Notes: generated from the sequence alone by a model not told the origin. DNA of 64,000 nucleotides from Paraflavitalea pollutisoli (GCF_029360705.1 NZ_JARKMX010000014.1:930001-994000); one strand, 5' to 3'; positions 1 to 9,286 are shown, counted from the first letter of the stretch. Program-made: numbers and translations.

Positions 1-981
1 ATCCAGGGTAAACTGTGAGTTACCCAGGTTGGTCGCCAGGTAGGGCGTTTTGAGTGTCCTGAAGGCAATATCACCGATTACCGGGTTGGTATGTCCCGAT
101 CCTTCAGTATTCGAATTCTTGGCAATCTCAAAAATCCCTTCCGTCGTGTTGCCTTTAAAAATACTCAGGTAAGTCGTGCCATTGCTCCGGTTCACATACG
201 TATAACCACCTTTCGAAATGACGGAATCTGCAGCGACGATCACTTTATCGTACTCCCCTTTCCAGGCATAGATATGTGCGAGCAGCGCATAAGCAGCCCC
301 TTTACTGGCACGGATTGGCCTATTGGCGCTGGCGGCTGCCCAGGTCATTTTGGGCAGAGCAGCTTCCAGGTCTTTGATACACAGGTTCAATATTTCGGCC
401 TGCGGTGTACGCTCCAGATTGGGCGCCAGTGCAGCGTCAGCTACTGATTCGGTCACCAGCGGCACATCACCCCAGATGCGGGCCATGTAGAAGTAGTTAA
501 AGGCCCGGAGAAAATACGCTTCTGCCACCAGTGCATCTTTAGCAGCCTGCCTGTTGGCCGATGTGAATTGATCCACGGGTATGCCTGGGATGTTTTGCAG
601 ACAACGGTTTGCCTGGTCGATCGCCCGGTAAAAATTATCCCAGCGACGCAACCGCAGCAGACCGCGGTGTAATTCGGTGGCAGGAATAAAAAATCCCCAG
701 TTGATATTGCCGATATGGTTGATGTCTTCCCCGGGCAGGTTAGACATGAACTCGTCGGTGGCAAAATCGCCATAATAGTAGTGAGACATTCCCTGCTCCA
801 TCAGCGAGGTGCGGGTGAGTGCATAAGTACCCGCCATGGCGTTGTTGGCTTCCGCCTCGTTGTTCCAGAAATTGCCGTCGGTGGCCGTGTTGATGGGCTT
901 CCGCTCCAGGAACTTCTGGCAGGAAGTCAATGAGGTTGCCAGTAACAGGGCAACAGAAAGTTTATTGATAATTCGGTTCAT
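1..981 (-). CDS. SusD/RagB-family outer-membrane lipoprotein (partial, C-terminus beyond left edge)
   Basis: The minus-strand frame is open from an ATG at 979-981 to the window edge, giving 327 codons and no stop. The N-terminus is a lipoprotein signal with lipobox LTSC (Cys21), followed by the FLERKP and FWNNEAEANNAM segments typical of SusD-like proteins. SusD proteins sit on the cell surface as a lid over a SusC channel and bind the nutrient to be imported. The start lies 11 bases downstream of the SusC stop, so the two genes form one operon. Full-length family members have about 450-600 residues, so roughly half is missing. The substrate cannot be read from the sequence. Confidence 0.9.
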   Translation of the reverse strand, partial: MNRIINKLSVALLLATSLTSCQKFLERKPINTATDGNFWNNEAEANNAMAGTYALTRTSLMEQGMSHYYYGDFATDEFMSNLPGEDINHIGNINWGFFIPATELHRGLLRLRRWDNFYRAIDQANRCLQNIPGIPVDQFTSANRQAAKDALVAEAYFLRAFNYFYMARIWGDVPLVTESVADAALAPNLERTPQAEILNLCIKDLEAALPKMTWAAASANRPIRASKGAAYALLAHIYAWKGEYDKVIVAADSVISKGGYTYVNRSNGTTYLSIFKGNTTEGIFEIAKNSNTEGSGHTNPVIGDIAFRTLKTPYLATNLGNSQFTLD

Positions 982-992
982 GTTCGCAGTTT

Positions 993-3900
993 TTAGAAAT
1001 TAAGCTCAAGGCCAAATGTGAACTTTTTAGGAAGCGGATAATCGTTACCATTGGTATAGCCATCAGGGGAAACCAGTTCAGGATCGGGAACGGTCGCATT
1101 GTGCAATACGAACACGTTGTCGATAATGCTATAGAAACGGATGCTGCGAAGTCCTACCTTTTTGGCGAACTTTTGCGGCATGGAATAACCCAGGTTGATG
1201 TTCTTCAACCGGAAGAAGCTCGCATCTTCCGTGAAGATGGTTTGAGCGATATGCCATTTGTCGACCGCATTGTTGATCAGTGACGGGAAAAACGCTACGT
1301 CACCGGGCTGACGCCAGAAGTCAAGGCCGCCGAAATCAGAAGCCGGGCCAGAATAAGGTCCCCAGCGGTTTACTACATCATTGCCCGCAGAAGCCAGCTT
1401 ATCAGATAAATAACCATTCCACAGCGTTCTGCCTGAAATGAAGGTGGCCAATACCTGCAAGGTGAAATTCTTGTAAGAGAAGCTGTTGACGATACCGCCG
1501 TACAGTTTTGTCTGGGGGTTGCCTTTATAGATCTTATCGAGGTTATCGATGTTGTAGTCGCCATTGATATCTCTCTTGGCACCATCGCCAGCCCCGAAGA
1601 AGTTACCACCATACCAACGGATGCGCTGACCGGTGAGTGGATCTACAGGTACATCACCCTGTGTAGGATAAACACTGGGCACATCCCATACCAGGAAGCC
1701 GTACATGGGCTGTCCAATGGTAAGGGTACGTTGCAACCAGGGCTGGCCATAGACGAAATCACGATTACCATCGGGCAGTTTGGTGACCAGGTTATCATTG
1801 AAGGCAACGTTCAACGTGGTGCTCCATTTCAACGGAGAGTTCTTACCAAGGTTCTGTGTGGTCAGTGTGAATTCGTATCCCTTGTTGCGTACATCCACAT
1901 AGTTGTTGGAGGCGGTAGTATAACCGGTAGTAACCGGTACGGGAATGTTGAATACCAGCTCGCGGGAATCTTTGATATAATAGTCTGCTGTAAGGGTAAT
2001 ACGATCATTCAGGAAATTCGCATCGATACCCAGGTTCATTTGGGGCGACCTTTCCCAGGTGATATTGGCAGCAGGTGCCGGCACCCCATAATTAGGCGTT
2101 ATGGCTGTTACACCATTGTACGTGATCACGTTACCGGTAGCACCTGATCCGAGCGTAGAACTCGTATACGCCACATTGGTCGATAACTGACGATACTGGG
2201 CGTAGTAGTTACCGGGATCACGGCCCGTGATGCCATAGCTACCGCGTACTTTCAGAAAGTTTACCACATCCTTTAGGCCATCAAACCATTTTTCTTCCGA
2301 AACATTCCAGCGCACAGACGCGGCAGGGAAAGTACCCCAGCGGCTGGAGGAGGAATAACGGGAAGATGCATCCATCCGGAAGCTACCATCGATGCCATAC
2401 TTGCCTTTGTAGTCATAGCCAATACGGGCAAAACCCGATACGCGGGAACGATCTTCATAAGTAGTAGATGCAGACAATCCCGGTCCGCTTGGAACACCTT
2501 GCAACATCTGGATGGCATCGAAAGGAACACCATTACCTCTGGCATTGGTGACTTGGTTCACTTGTTCTTCGGCACCTTGTCCAAGCAACGCAGTGATCGT
2601 ATGGTCCTTGATCTCTTTGGTATAGGTCAGATAGTTCTCAACCTCCCAGCGGCGGCTATTGGAAGAGAAGTGTATGGCATCTGACCGGTTGTTGGTGGTC
2701 ACGGATTTATGCTGCAGATAATCACGACGGGCAAAACCGAAATTATACGACAATGACGTGGTAAACGTCAGTTCCGGCGTGATGTTAGCGATCAAGCGGG
2801 TATTACCGTTGATGGAAGTTGTACGGTCGTCATCACGCACCTGACTGCTCCTGCCTTCATACATTTCTTTTACCTGGTCAGTTATACGCCAGAAAGAAGA
2901 CGGGAAATTGGATACGCTGAAGGGATAAATGCTGGCCAGATTACCCGGACCATGCTTGGCTTTCGTGAAGCCCAGGTACAGGTCGGTAGTTACTTCAATG
3001 CCTTTGTAGGGCTTTACCGACAGGAACAGGCGAGGTGTGGTACGGGCCAGGGTAAAGCCACGCATGATACCTTCTTCTTCGTAGCGGTTCATCGAGATAC
3101 GATAGGCAAATCTTTCTTCAGCACCGCCAATGTTAACGTCCACGTTTTTGATGGTGGCATCCTGTAAGAACAGTCCCTGCCAGTCGGTATTGTTGTTGAA
3201 AGCCGTGTTCAGACTATCGGTCAGGAACTGGCTCAACTGCCCCTTTTGGGTATAATCGGCCTGTGCCCGCAGAATGTCCATTTTATATTGTCTTTCAGCA
3301 ACACCCGCCAATACCGGTTTCATAGCTGGCGCCGTCGAGATACCAACATAAGATGATACACGGAACTGGGGCCGGCCTGTTTTAGGTCTTTTGGTTTTGA
3401 TGATGATAACACCATTACCGGCTCTCGCCCCATAAATAGCCGCCGCAGAGGCATCTTTCAGGATGTCGACCGACTCAATATCATTGGGGTTGATCGCCAA
3501 CAGCGGGTTCGCATTACCATAGGCCGAGCGAACGTCGCTTACATCATATACGATACCATCGATCACATACAGCGGAGAGCTGATGCCGTTGGCTCCGATA
3601 CTTCCGTCGCCATTGCTGACACTTGTATTACCCCGAATATTGACAATATTGTTTGCACCGGGTTCACCTGAAACACTGAGGATATTCAAGCCCGCAGCAC
3701 GGCCTTGCAGCATCTGATCGAAGGTGGGATAAGGAATGTTTTCGATGTCTTTTCCTTTTACGGTAGAGATAGCGGCAGAGGTCTTGCGCCGTTGGATATT
3801 CTGGTAGCCAATGACCACGACATCCTCCATTCCTTTGGTATCTTCTTCCAGCACGATCTGCAGGGAAGTTCTTCCATTAACAGTGATGTTTTGTGAGGAA

Positions 3901-4154
3901 TACCCTACAAAACTAATTTCCAGTACGGGCTTAGCAGTTTTCAGTTGAATGGTAAAGGTGCCATCGTCTTTGGAAGATAAACTGTTGGAGGAACCTTTTT
4001 CTTTGATCGTAACACCCGGCAGTGGGTTGCCGGTCTTCTTTTCCGTGATCCGGCCACTTACACTTTGTTGCGCCTGGGCAACGAGTGATGACAGGATGCA
4101 TACAAAAAGCCATGGAATGCGCCAGGGCTTTGCAGCAGTCAGCATGTTGGTCAT
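993..4154 (-). CDS. SusC/RagA-type TonB-dependent outer-membrane transporter
   Basis: Residue 1 is taken as the ATG at 4152-4154, which gives a clean signal peptide (WLFVCILSSLVAQAQ) and a protein of 1053 residues. An upstream in-frame ATG at 4220 would put an unlikely 22-residue leader in front of it. After the signal comes a carboxypeptidase-regulatory-like domain (about residues 30-110, VSGRITEKKTGNPLPGVTI), then a TonB box-like segment (EDVVVIGYQ). A plug domain follows (PLYVIDGIVYD; NDIESVDILKDASAAAIYG; NGVIIIKTK), then a long beta-barrel ending in Phe. It forms the energised channel partnered with the SusD next door. No anti-sigma gene is adjacent, and the substrate is unknown. Confidence 0.93.
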   Translation of the reverse strand: MTNMLTAAKPWRIPWLFVCILSSLVAQAQQSVSGRITEKKTGNPLPGVTIKEKGSSNSLSSKDDGTFTIQLKTAKPVLEISFVGYSSQNITVNGRTSLQIVLEEDTKGMEDVVVIGYQNIQRRKTSAAISTVKGKDIENIPYPTFDQMLQGRAAGLNILSVSGEPGANNIVNIRGNTSVSNGDGSIGANGISSPLYVIDGIVYDVSDVRSAYGNANPLLAINPNDIESVDILKDASAAAIYGARAGNGVIIIKTKRPKTGRPQFRVSSYVGISTAPAMKPVLAGVAERQYKMDILRAQADYTQKGQLSQFLTDSLNTAFNNNTDWQGLFLQDATIKNVDVNIGGAEERFAYRISMNRYEEEGIMRGFTLARTTPRLFLSVKPYKGIEVTTDLYLGFTKAKHGPGNLASIYPFSVSNFPSSFWRITDQVKEMYEGRSSQVRDDDRTTSINGNTRLIANITPELTFTTSLSYNFGFARRDYLQHKSVTTNNRSDAIHFSSNSRRWEVENYLTYTKEIKDHTITALLGQGAEEQVNQVTNARGNGVPFDAIQMLQGVPSGPGLSASTTYEDRSRVSGFARIGYDYKGKYGIDGSFRMDASSRYSSSSRWGTFPAASVRWNVSEEKWFDGLKDVVNFLKVRGSYGITGRDPGNYYAQYRQLSTNVAYTSSTLGSGATGNVITYNGVTAITPNYGVPAPAANITWERSPQMNLGIDANFLNDRITLTADYYIKDSRELVFNIPVPVTTGYTTASNNYVDVRNKGYEFTLTTQNLGKNSPLKWSTTLNVAFNDNLVTKLPDGNRDFVYGQPWLQRTLTIGQPMYGFLVWDVPSVYPTQGDVPVDPLTGQRIRWYGGNFFGAGDGAKRDINGDYNIDNLDKIYKGNPQTKLYGGIVNSFSYKNFTLQVLATFISGRTLWNGYLSDKLASAGNDVVNRWGPYSGPASDFGGLDFWRQPGDVAFFPSLINNAVDKWHIAQTIFTEDASFFRLKNINLGYSMPQKFAKKVGLRSIRFYSIIDNVFVLHNATVPDPELVSPDGYTNGNDYPLPKKFTFGLELNF

Positions 4155-4776
4155 AATTGTTATTTTGTTTGGTTTATGCAATAGCAAGCTATTGCCGGCA
4201 TGATACAGGCAGTAGTACATTCGTACACATCTAAAAAGGGCAAGAAATTATCTTCTTTTTACAGGGCAGGTTAATGGTTACGCATCATATGCGAAATGCT
4301 GAAAGGTCACTGACAGGTGGAATGTATTCCGTTGCCGGAACACGGGAGGCTAATAACTTTTTCATTTTAGCAAGCTTTAGGGTTGATGTAAAAGAATCCC
4401 TATCAAAGCAAACAGCACCTCACTTACAAGATGAGACACGATTTGTTTAATTGTCAATCTTACAATTAAAAGTACCTACCTTTTTGAATACGTCTTTTAC
4501 CTATTTTATCATATTCTACTAAGATATTCGCTAAATGCTACGTCGATATAGCCGGCGTTTTTATCGACCAAAACCCTTATCAGGTCTTTATTCTGCGCTT
4601 TTCACCACCGGCGCCGGTCATTTGACAAAGATCAAAACACCCCCTTTGGTTGGTCACCGTATGTTGGTTATTCATTTACCTGCCACATGCTAAAAACCGG
4701 CAGATCAGCTGTTTCGCCAGCCGCTTTGGAAGATCACGGCAGTAGTATTGCCGCCCGTGTTGGTGGACAGGGGCAC
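4155..4776. other. Intergenic region upstream of the SusC gene
   Basis: This stretch of about 620 bases separates the SusC start from the terminator of the agmatine deiminase gene. I see no convincing ORF, tRNA or known riboswitch core. It contains a perfect 12-bp palindrome ACCGGCGCCGGT (4607-4618) and an 8-bp inverted repeat TTTAATTG/CAATTAAA (4446-4453 and 4463-4470). The segment around that repeat resembles another intergenic segment at 9467-9497. No good TAnnTTTG box was found close to the SusC start, so the promoter is unplaced and the 5' leader may be long. Confidence 0.5.
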
Positions 4777-4810
4777 AAAAAAAGGGTGGCAGCTATGGCT
4801 ACCACCCCTT
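4777..4810 (-). terminator. Rho-independent terminator of agmatine deiminase gene
   Basis: Read on the minus strand, a GC-rich hairpin (GGGTGGTAGCC / GGCTGCCACCC class, loop around 4793) is followed directly by seven T residues (complement of 4777-4783). It lies just 3' of the agmatine deiminase stop. Confidence 0.8.
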
Positions 4811-4826
4811 CATGATCCTTATATTA

Positions 4827-5873
4827 TTATATAGCGGGTTCCTGCTGACTGAGGCAATGGAAACTGCCCAGGCCCCAAATGATCTCGGTAGAGTCGATAC
4901 CGACTACTTTTCGATCAGGGAAACAATCCTGGATGATCTGCAAAGCCTGCTCGTCTTTGTCGCAACGGAAAGTAGGAACGATCACAGACGCATTAGCAAT
5001 ACAGAAGTTGGCATAGGACGCTGGCAGTCGCTGATCATCGTATACTACTTCGTCGGGCATGGGTAGTTCTACAATATTCAGCTGCTTGCCGTTCAATAGC
5101 CGCATGGCCTTCAACTGATCGAGGTTGGTTTGCAGTAGCTCATAGTTCTCATCCACCTTATTCTCTTCGATCACGGTGAGCACCGTGTCTTCATTGACGA
5201 AACGAACGGTATCATCGATATGACCATCGGTATCATCTCCAACAATACCTTCATCGACCCACAACACCTGCTCTACGCCGTAGTAGTTGTACAGGTATTC
5301 TTCGATCTGTTGTTGATTCAGGTGCGGGTTGCGGTTAGGATTGAGCAGGCAGGCTGTAGAAGTGAGCAAGGTGCCCTTGCCATTGAACTCTACAGAACCA
5401 CCCTCCATAACGATACCAGGATTATATACGGGGATATTCAACGCTTTACCGATCCGCGTAGGGATCACATCGTCGAGGTCAAAGGGAGGGTATTTGCCAC
5501 CCCAGGCATTATAGCCCCAATCGACGATCACCTTTTTGATGTCGGCCTTTGGATTGACCAGGAATGCCGGACCATGATCGCGGCACCAGGCATCGTTGGT
5601 GGGATGTAAAAAGAACTCCACCTTACTGAGATCGGCACCCGCTTCACGGATGTATTTCAACGCGAAGTTTTTCATCGCTTCATCAGCCACATTGATACGC
5701 ACCAGTTCGCCAAGCGACAGTTCGCGGATAAACTGAGCGTAGTACGGATAGATCGCATCGATCTTGCCGGGCCAGGAGGCTTCCTTGTGTGGCCAGCTGA
5801 GCCAGGTCGCTACATGTGGCGCAAATTCAGCGGGGAAATAATATCCTAAGCTCTTGGGAGTAACTGATTCCAT
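4827..5873 (-). CDS. aguA: Agmatine deiminase
   Basis: The 348-residue product is a peptidylarginine-deiminase-family enzyme that converts agmatine to N-carbamoylputrescine and ammonia. Visible signature residues are the WCRDHGP block (about 96-102), MEGGS (156-160), the DTDGHIDD block with His218, and the catalytic Cys340 in GSFHCLSQQ near the C-terminus. Length and motif order fit bacterial agmatine deiminases. The gene lies 95 bases downstream of the amidohydrolase gene for the next step, on the same strand. A hairpin with a T-rich tail stands between the two genes, so this gene may be partly uncoupled from its neighbour. Confidence 0.95.
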   Translation of the reverse strand: MESVTPKSLGYYFPAEFAPHVATWLSWPHKEASWPGKIDAIYPYYAQFIRELSLGELVRINVADEAMKNFALKYIREAGADLSKVEFFLHPTNDAWCRDHGPAFLVNPKADIKKVIVDWGYNAWGGKYPPFDLDDVIPTRIGKALNIPVYNPGIVMEGGSVEFNGKGTLLTSTACLLNPNRNPHLNQQQIEEYLYNYYGVEQVLWVDEGIVGDDTDGHIDDTVRFVNEDTVLTVIEENKVDENYELLQTNLDQLKAMRLLNGKQLNIVELPMPDEVVYDDQRLPASYANFCIANASVIVPTFRCDKDEQALQIIQDCFPDRKVVGIDSTEIIWGLGSFHCLSQQEPAI

Positions 5874-5888
5874 GAAGGGCTATATGTT

Positions 5889-5959
5889 TTAAAAGTAAAA
5901 TGCTCAATGTCCGATGGCAAATCGCCCTGATGGCGAGTGGGAGCCGCGAACATTGAGCA
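5889..5959 (-). terminator. Terminator- or attenuator-like hairpin between aguB and aguA
   Basis: A perfect 10-bp inverted repeat, TGCTCAATGT (5901-5910) and ACATTGAGCA (5950-5959), closes a 39-base loop that holds a smaller CGCC/GGCG hairpin. In the direction of transcription (minus) the stem is followed by a T-rich tail (TTTTACTTTT, complement of 5891-5900). It could end part of the aguB transcripts or stabilise one half of the message. A separate aguA promoter was not recognised. Confidence 0.5.
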
Positions 5960-5968
5960 TGGATATAA

Positions 5969-6847
5969 CTAGTTCTCGTCGTCGATATAACGCTTGGTGA
6001 TGGGCTGATAGGAGTCGATGCGGCGATCGCGCATGAACGGCCAATGCGTACGGTAGCGGTCACTCTTCGCGAGGTCGAGCTCCACCACTTCTACTTCTTC
6101 CTGGTCGTGCGATGCCTTGTAGAGCAGCGTACCGAAAGGATTGGACACAAAAGAGCCGCCCCAGAATTGCATAGCGCCGTTCTGCTCCAGGCCTACACGG
6201 TTTACGCTCACCACGTGCACACCATTCGCTACGGCATGGCTGCGCTGAATGGTCTGCCATGCATTGTATTGCTCGGTATTGGTCGCTTCATCCTGTGCGG
6301 TAGCCCAGCCTATGGCGGTGGGATAGAACAGGATCTCTGCTCCCATGAGAGAGGTAATACGGGCTGCTTCGGGATACCATTGATCCCAGCAGATGAGCAC
6401 ACCAAAGGTGGCAAACTTCGTCTTGAACACTTTGTAACCGAGGTCGCCGGGCGTGAAGTAGAACTTCTCATAATACGCCGGATCGTCGGGAATATGCATC
6501 TTCCGGTACTTGCCGAGATAAGAACCATCGGCATCGAGTACCGCAGTGGTATTGTGGTACAGGCCCTGTGCCCGCTTCTCAAACAAAGAGGCAATGATCA
6601 CCACGCCTTCTTCTTTGGCTACCTTGCTCAGGGCATCGGTAGAAGCGCCGGGAATGGGCTCGGCCAGTTTGAAGTTTTCATAATCCTCCACATCACAGAA
6701 ATAGAGTGATGTAAACAATTCCTGCAGGCATACGATCTGCGCGCCTTTGGCGGCTGCTTCCCGCACCTTGACTATCGCCTTCTGCAAGTTCTCTTCTTTG
6801 TTGGCAGTACAGGTTGTCTGCACCAAACCTACTTTTACTGTTGACAT
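5969..6847 (-). CDS. aguB: N-carbamoylputrescine amidohydrolase
   Basis: This 292-residue nitrilase-superfamily enzyme releases putrescine, CO2 and ammonia from N-carbamoylputrescine. The catalytic triad is visible as Glu43 (LQELF), Lys116 (KYRKMHIPDD) and Cys153 (GVLICWDQWYPE). The SLYFC and AIGWA segments are those of the carbamoylputrescine branch, not of general nitrilases. It is the first gene of the agmatine-to-putrescine pair with aguA. A TATTTTTG box (6873-6880 on the minus strand) fits a Bacteroidota -7 element 25-30 bases upstream, but no clear -33 TTTG is seen. Confidence 0.95.
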   Translation of the reverse strand: MSTVKVGLVQTTCTANKEENLQKAIVKVREAAAKGAQIVCLQELFTSLYFCDVEDYENFKLAEPIPGASTDALSKVAKEEGVVIIASLFEKRAQGLYHNTTAVLDADGSYLGKYRKMHIPDDPAYYEKFYFTPGDLGYKVFKTKFATFGVLICWDQWYPEAARITSLMGAEILFYPTAIGWATAQDEATNTEQYNAWQTIQRSHAVANGVHVVSVNRVGLEQNGAMQFWGGSFVSNPFGTLLYKASHDQEEVEVVELDLAKSDRYRTHWPFMRDRRIDSYQPITKRYIDDEN

Positions 6848-6992
6848 GTTTGCTACGCTGAATTTTGAAGTGCAAAAATAGTTTTTTAGCCGGGAACAAG
6901 ACGTAAAATGAGGGTTAATAGTTGCGTGGGGAAAGAAAGGCAGTCAGGCAGCCAGGCATTAAGGCACCCTAGGGGGAAGGCAGTAGTAACCT

Positions 6993-7033
6993 AAAAAACA
7001 CAACCCGGACTGGCTGAGCCGGTCCGGGTTGTG
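6993..7033 (-). terminator. Rho-independent terminator of the fatty acid desaturase gene
   Basis: A strong hairpin with arms CAACCCGGAC (7001-7010) and GTCCGGGTTG (7022-7031), plus an inner GGCT/AGCC pairing, is followed on the minus strand by TTTTTT (complement of 6993-6998). It lies about 60 bases past the desaturase stop. Confidence 0.85.
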
Positions 7034-7093
7034 GTATGTTGTTGTATTTGTACGCTTGTATTACTCAGTGTCGTTGACTTCCCTCGTTGCCAC

Positions 7094-8167
7094 TTACGCT
7101 GCCCTGCCCATTTGCTTCAGGAAAGCGACGTGCGAAGCCACTGCATAACGCACACGGGGATATTCGATGTACTCGATACCGTATTCCTTACAAGCCTGGC
7201 GGATGATCTTGCTGATCGCCGGGTAGTGGATGTGGGAGATTTTGGGAAACAGGTGGTGCTCGATCTGGAAGTTGAGACCGCCTACCAACCAGCTCACCAC
7301 TTTGTTGTGGGTAGCAAAATTGGCGGTTGTTTTGATCTGGTGTACAGCCCACTCGTCTTCGAGTTTATTGGTATCAACGTTGGGCACCGGGAAAGCGGTA
7401 TGCTCTACGGTATGCGCCAGTTGGAACACGAGGCTCAATACAAGACCCGCCACCAATGTCATCACCAAAAAGCTAACCAACCAGGAAGTGAACCCTACCA
7501 TGTAGATCGGCAAACCCACAAACAGGAAGAGGTGAAACACTTTGAAACCCCAGAATACGAGGTGGTCACTCAGCTTCATTTTTTTCAGGGGCATGTTGCC
7601 GATACGGCTCTTGAAATATTTTTGATAGTCCAGCACGAAGATCCAGAACACGTACAGCAAAGAGTACAGGAACCAGAAATAGATATGCTGGTATTTGTGC
7701 AGGCGATATTTGGGTTGTGTAGAGCTCATGCGCATCCAGGGCTGGATATCGATATCATCATCGAGGCCATCCACGTTGGTGTACGCGTGGTGGATCACAT
7801 TGTGCTTCATGTTCCACATAAAGCTGTTACCACCCAGTATGTTCAGGGAGAAGGCTGCAAAGCTGTTCACCCATTTGTATTTGCTGAAGCTACCGTGCGC
7901 ACCGTCGTGCATCACATTGAAACCGATCGCGGACACTACTCCACCCAACAATACGCTTTCGAGAATGGCGAAGAACACATTCGGCGTAAAGAACACCAGG
8001 TGAACATAGATCGCCAGAAACACCACCATCAGGATCACCGCTTTCATGAAGATCGGATAATCTCCATACTGCGATTTACCTACTTCCTCGAAGTAGTTGG
8101 TGATACGCTTCTTCAACTCCGTGTGGAATGAAGGCTGTACGTTGGCGAATTTTGGCACTGCTGACAT
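7094..8167 (-). CDS. Membrane acyl-lipid/acyl-CoA fatty acid desaturase
   Basis: The protein has 357 residues, several hydrophobic helices and the three histidine boxes of di-iron membrane desaturases: HDGAHGS, HNVIHHAYTN and QIEHHLFP. The QxxHH third box places it with the front-end (delta-5/6-like) group, though without a cytochrome b5 domain. It introduces a double bond into fatty acyl chains at the cytoplasmic membrane. The gene appears to be a single transcription unit with its own terminator. A TACCTTTG box (8193-8200, minus) fits a -7 promoter element close to the start codon. Regiospecificity cannot be told from sequence. Confidence 0.92.
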   Translation of the reverse strand: MSAVPKFANVQPSFHTELKKRITNYFEEVGKSQYGDYPIFMKAVILMVVFLAIYVHLVFFTPNVFFAILESVLLGGVVSAIGFNVMHDGAHGSFSKYKWVNSFAAFSLNILGGNSFMWNMKHNVIHHAYTNVDGLDDDIDIQPWMRMSSTQPKYRLHKYQHIYFWFLYSLLYVFWIFVLDYQKYFKSRIGNMPLKKMKLSDHLVFWGFKVFHLFLFVGLPIYMVGFTSWLVSFLVMTLVAGLVLSLVFQLAHTVEHTAFPVPNVDTNKLEDEWAVHQIKTTANFATHNKVVSWLVGGLNFQIEHHLFPKISHIHYPAISKIIRQACKEYGIEYIEYPRVRYAVASHVAFLKQMGRAA

Positions 8168-8304
8168 GATCTTCTAGTTTTTAAAATGGTGGCAAAGGTA
8201 ATCAATCACCGGGTAATTAACGGCTAAAATTGTGCAATCGCTATGCCGGAAACGGAATTTTACCAAGACGCTAACGTATGTGACAATCAGGCGACAATAT
8301 CTGT

Positions 8305-9042
8305 TTAGGTTTCTACCTGCACCAGCGCGTCGAGGTTCCTGATACCTATCTTTTTCTCGCTGATAAAGCCTTCTGCATATTTCACGCCGATGCGTTTGCC
8401 GAGCATTCTGGCACGGGCGATGACGCTGTCAAGAAAATCGGGGGTGGAAATATAGGTTTGTGGTTCTTTATCGCCTGCAGTACCGCTGTTGAATTGCGTA
8501 CCATATGCTTCGATCGATTTCATGCGTTGCTCGAATACATCGCTGATATCGATGAGAATATCTGGCTCATGGTACCAGTCCTGCATGTAATGCAGTACAT
8601 ATTTCGGACGCCAGCGCGCCTGCGGATTGCCCGTGTCGTCTTTTGTCTCGATCTTGATGAGCCCCGCCAAGAAACAGGCATCGGCGATCAGGTGCCCCGC
8701 CCGTCCATGGTCGGGGTGACGATCATCGAGAATATTCGCAATTACAATCTCCGGCTGGTATTTACGAATGGCCTGTATCAGTTGCAGCTTGTGCTCTTCA
8801 TCATTGCGGAAAAAGCCATCCCGCATTTTAAGGTTCTCTCGTACTTGCACGCCGAGGATTTTTGCCGCGGCAGCGGCTTCTGCATAACGCGTTTCGATCG
8901 TTCCGCGGGTGCCCAGTTCGCCTTGCGTAAGGTCCAGGATACCCACTTGCTTACCGAGTTTCAATTCATTGAGCAGGGTGCCCGAACAGCCGAGTTCCAC
9001 ATCGTCCGGGTGAACGCCGATAGCGAGAATGTCTAGTTTCAT
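8305..9042 (-). CDS. bshB1: Bacillithiol biosynthesis deacetylase BshB1 (PIG-L family)
   Basis: The start is set at the ATG 9040-9042, because MKLDILAIGVHPDD is the usual N-terminus of this family; an upstream ATG at 9114 would overlap the promoter. The 245-residue product carries the zinc motif HPDD (11-14) and the downstream HPDH. It also has the RYAEAAAAAKILG and YGTQF segments characteristic of BshB1. It removes the acetyl group from GlcNAc-malate on the way to bacillithiol, the low-molecular-weight thiol of many Bacteroidota. No other bsh gene is in the window. Confidence 0.92.
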   Translation of the reverse strand: MKLDILAIGVHPDDVELGCSGTLLNELKLGKQVGILDLTQGELGTRGTIETRYAEAAAAAKILGVQVRENLKMRDGFFRNDEEHKLQLIQAIRKYQPEIVIANILDDRHPDHGRAGHLIADACFLAGLIKIETKDDTGNPQARWRPKYVLHYMQDWYHEPDILIDISDVFEQRMKSIEAYGTQFNSGTAGDKEPQTYISTPDFLDSVIARARMLGKRIGVKYAEGFISEKKIGIRNLDALVQVET

Positions 9043-9066
9043 ACCTGTTTTTGCGATTAAGCGCGA

Positions 9067-9096
9067 CAAAAGTAGTAAAACGCGCCAAGAGCCAAA
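9067..9096 (-). promoter_or_regulatory. Candidate Bacteroidota-type promoter of bshB1
   Basis: On the minus strand a TTTG (9093-9096) is followed after 18 bases by TACTTTTG (9067-9074). This matches the -33 TTTG / -7 TAnnTTTG arrangement, about 25 bases upstream of the chosen bshB1 ATG. This supports the shorter start for that gene. Confidence 0.55.
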
Positions 9097-9184
9097 AAGT
9101 TTGGCCCGTAGCACAATTCTAACCGGTTTGTGATGAACTCTTCCGGCCTGTTCGCAGCTTATTCAAACTGGATAGGTCCTATGC

Positions 9185-9286
9185 TCTCAGGGGGTTCTCA
9201 GGGTTATCCCCGGGTTATGGTAGGCTAAAAACCCAAGGATGACCCTAGGATAACCCTAGGATGACCCTAGGATGACCCTGGGATGG
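9185..9286. repeat. Two inverted arms of 11-bp tandem repeats
   Basis: Arm B has four full 11-bp units from 9237 to 9280 (GGATGACCCTA, GGATAACCCTA, GGATGACCCTA, GGATGACCCTG) and a partial fifth. Arm A (9185-9217) has three weaker 11-bp units in the opposite sense (TCTCAGGGGGT, TCTCAGGGTTA, TCCCCGGGTTA). A 10-bp exact inverted pair, AGGGTTATCC (9200-9209) and GGATAACCCT (9248-9257), links the two arms. The DNA or its RNA could fold into a long imperfect hairpin. It lies between two minus-strand genes and encodes nothing recognisable. Confidence 0.75.

Noticed and set aside
4155-4776. Possible cobalamin or other riboswitch upstream of the SusC gene
   Set aside because: No B12-box or other conserved riboswitch core was found on either strand.
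7031-8131. 366-codon plus-strand frame over the desaturase gene
   Set aside because: The product is His/Gln-rich and matches nothing; the minus-strand desaturase with three histidine boxes explains the sequence.
9185-9286. CRISPR array
   Set aside because: Units of 11 bp follow each other directly without spacers, and no cas gene is present.
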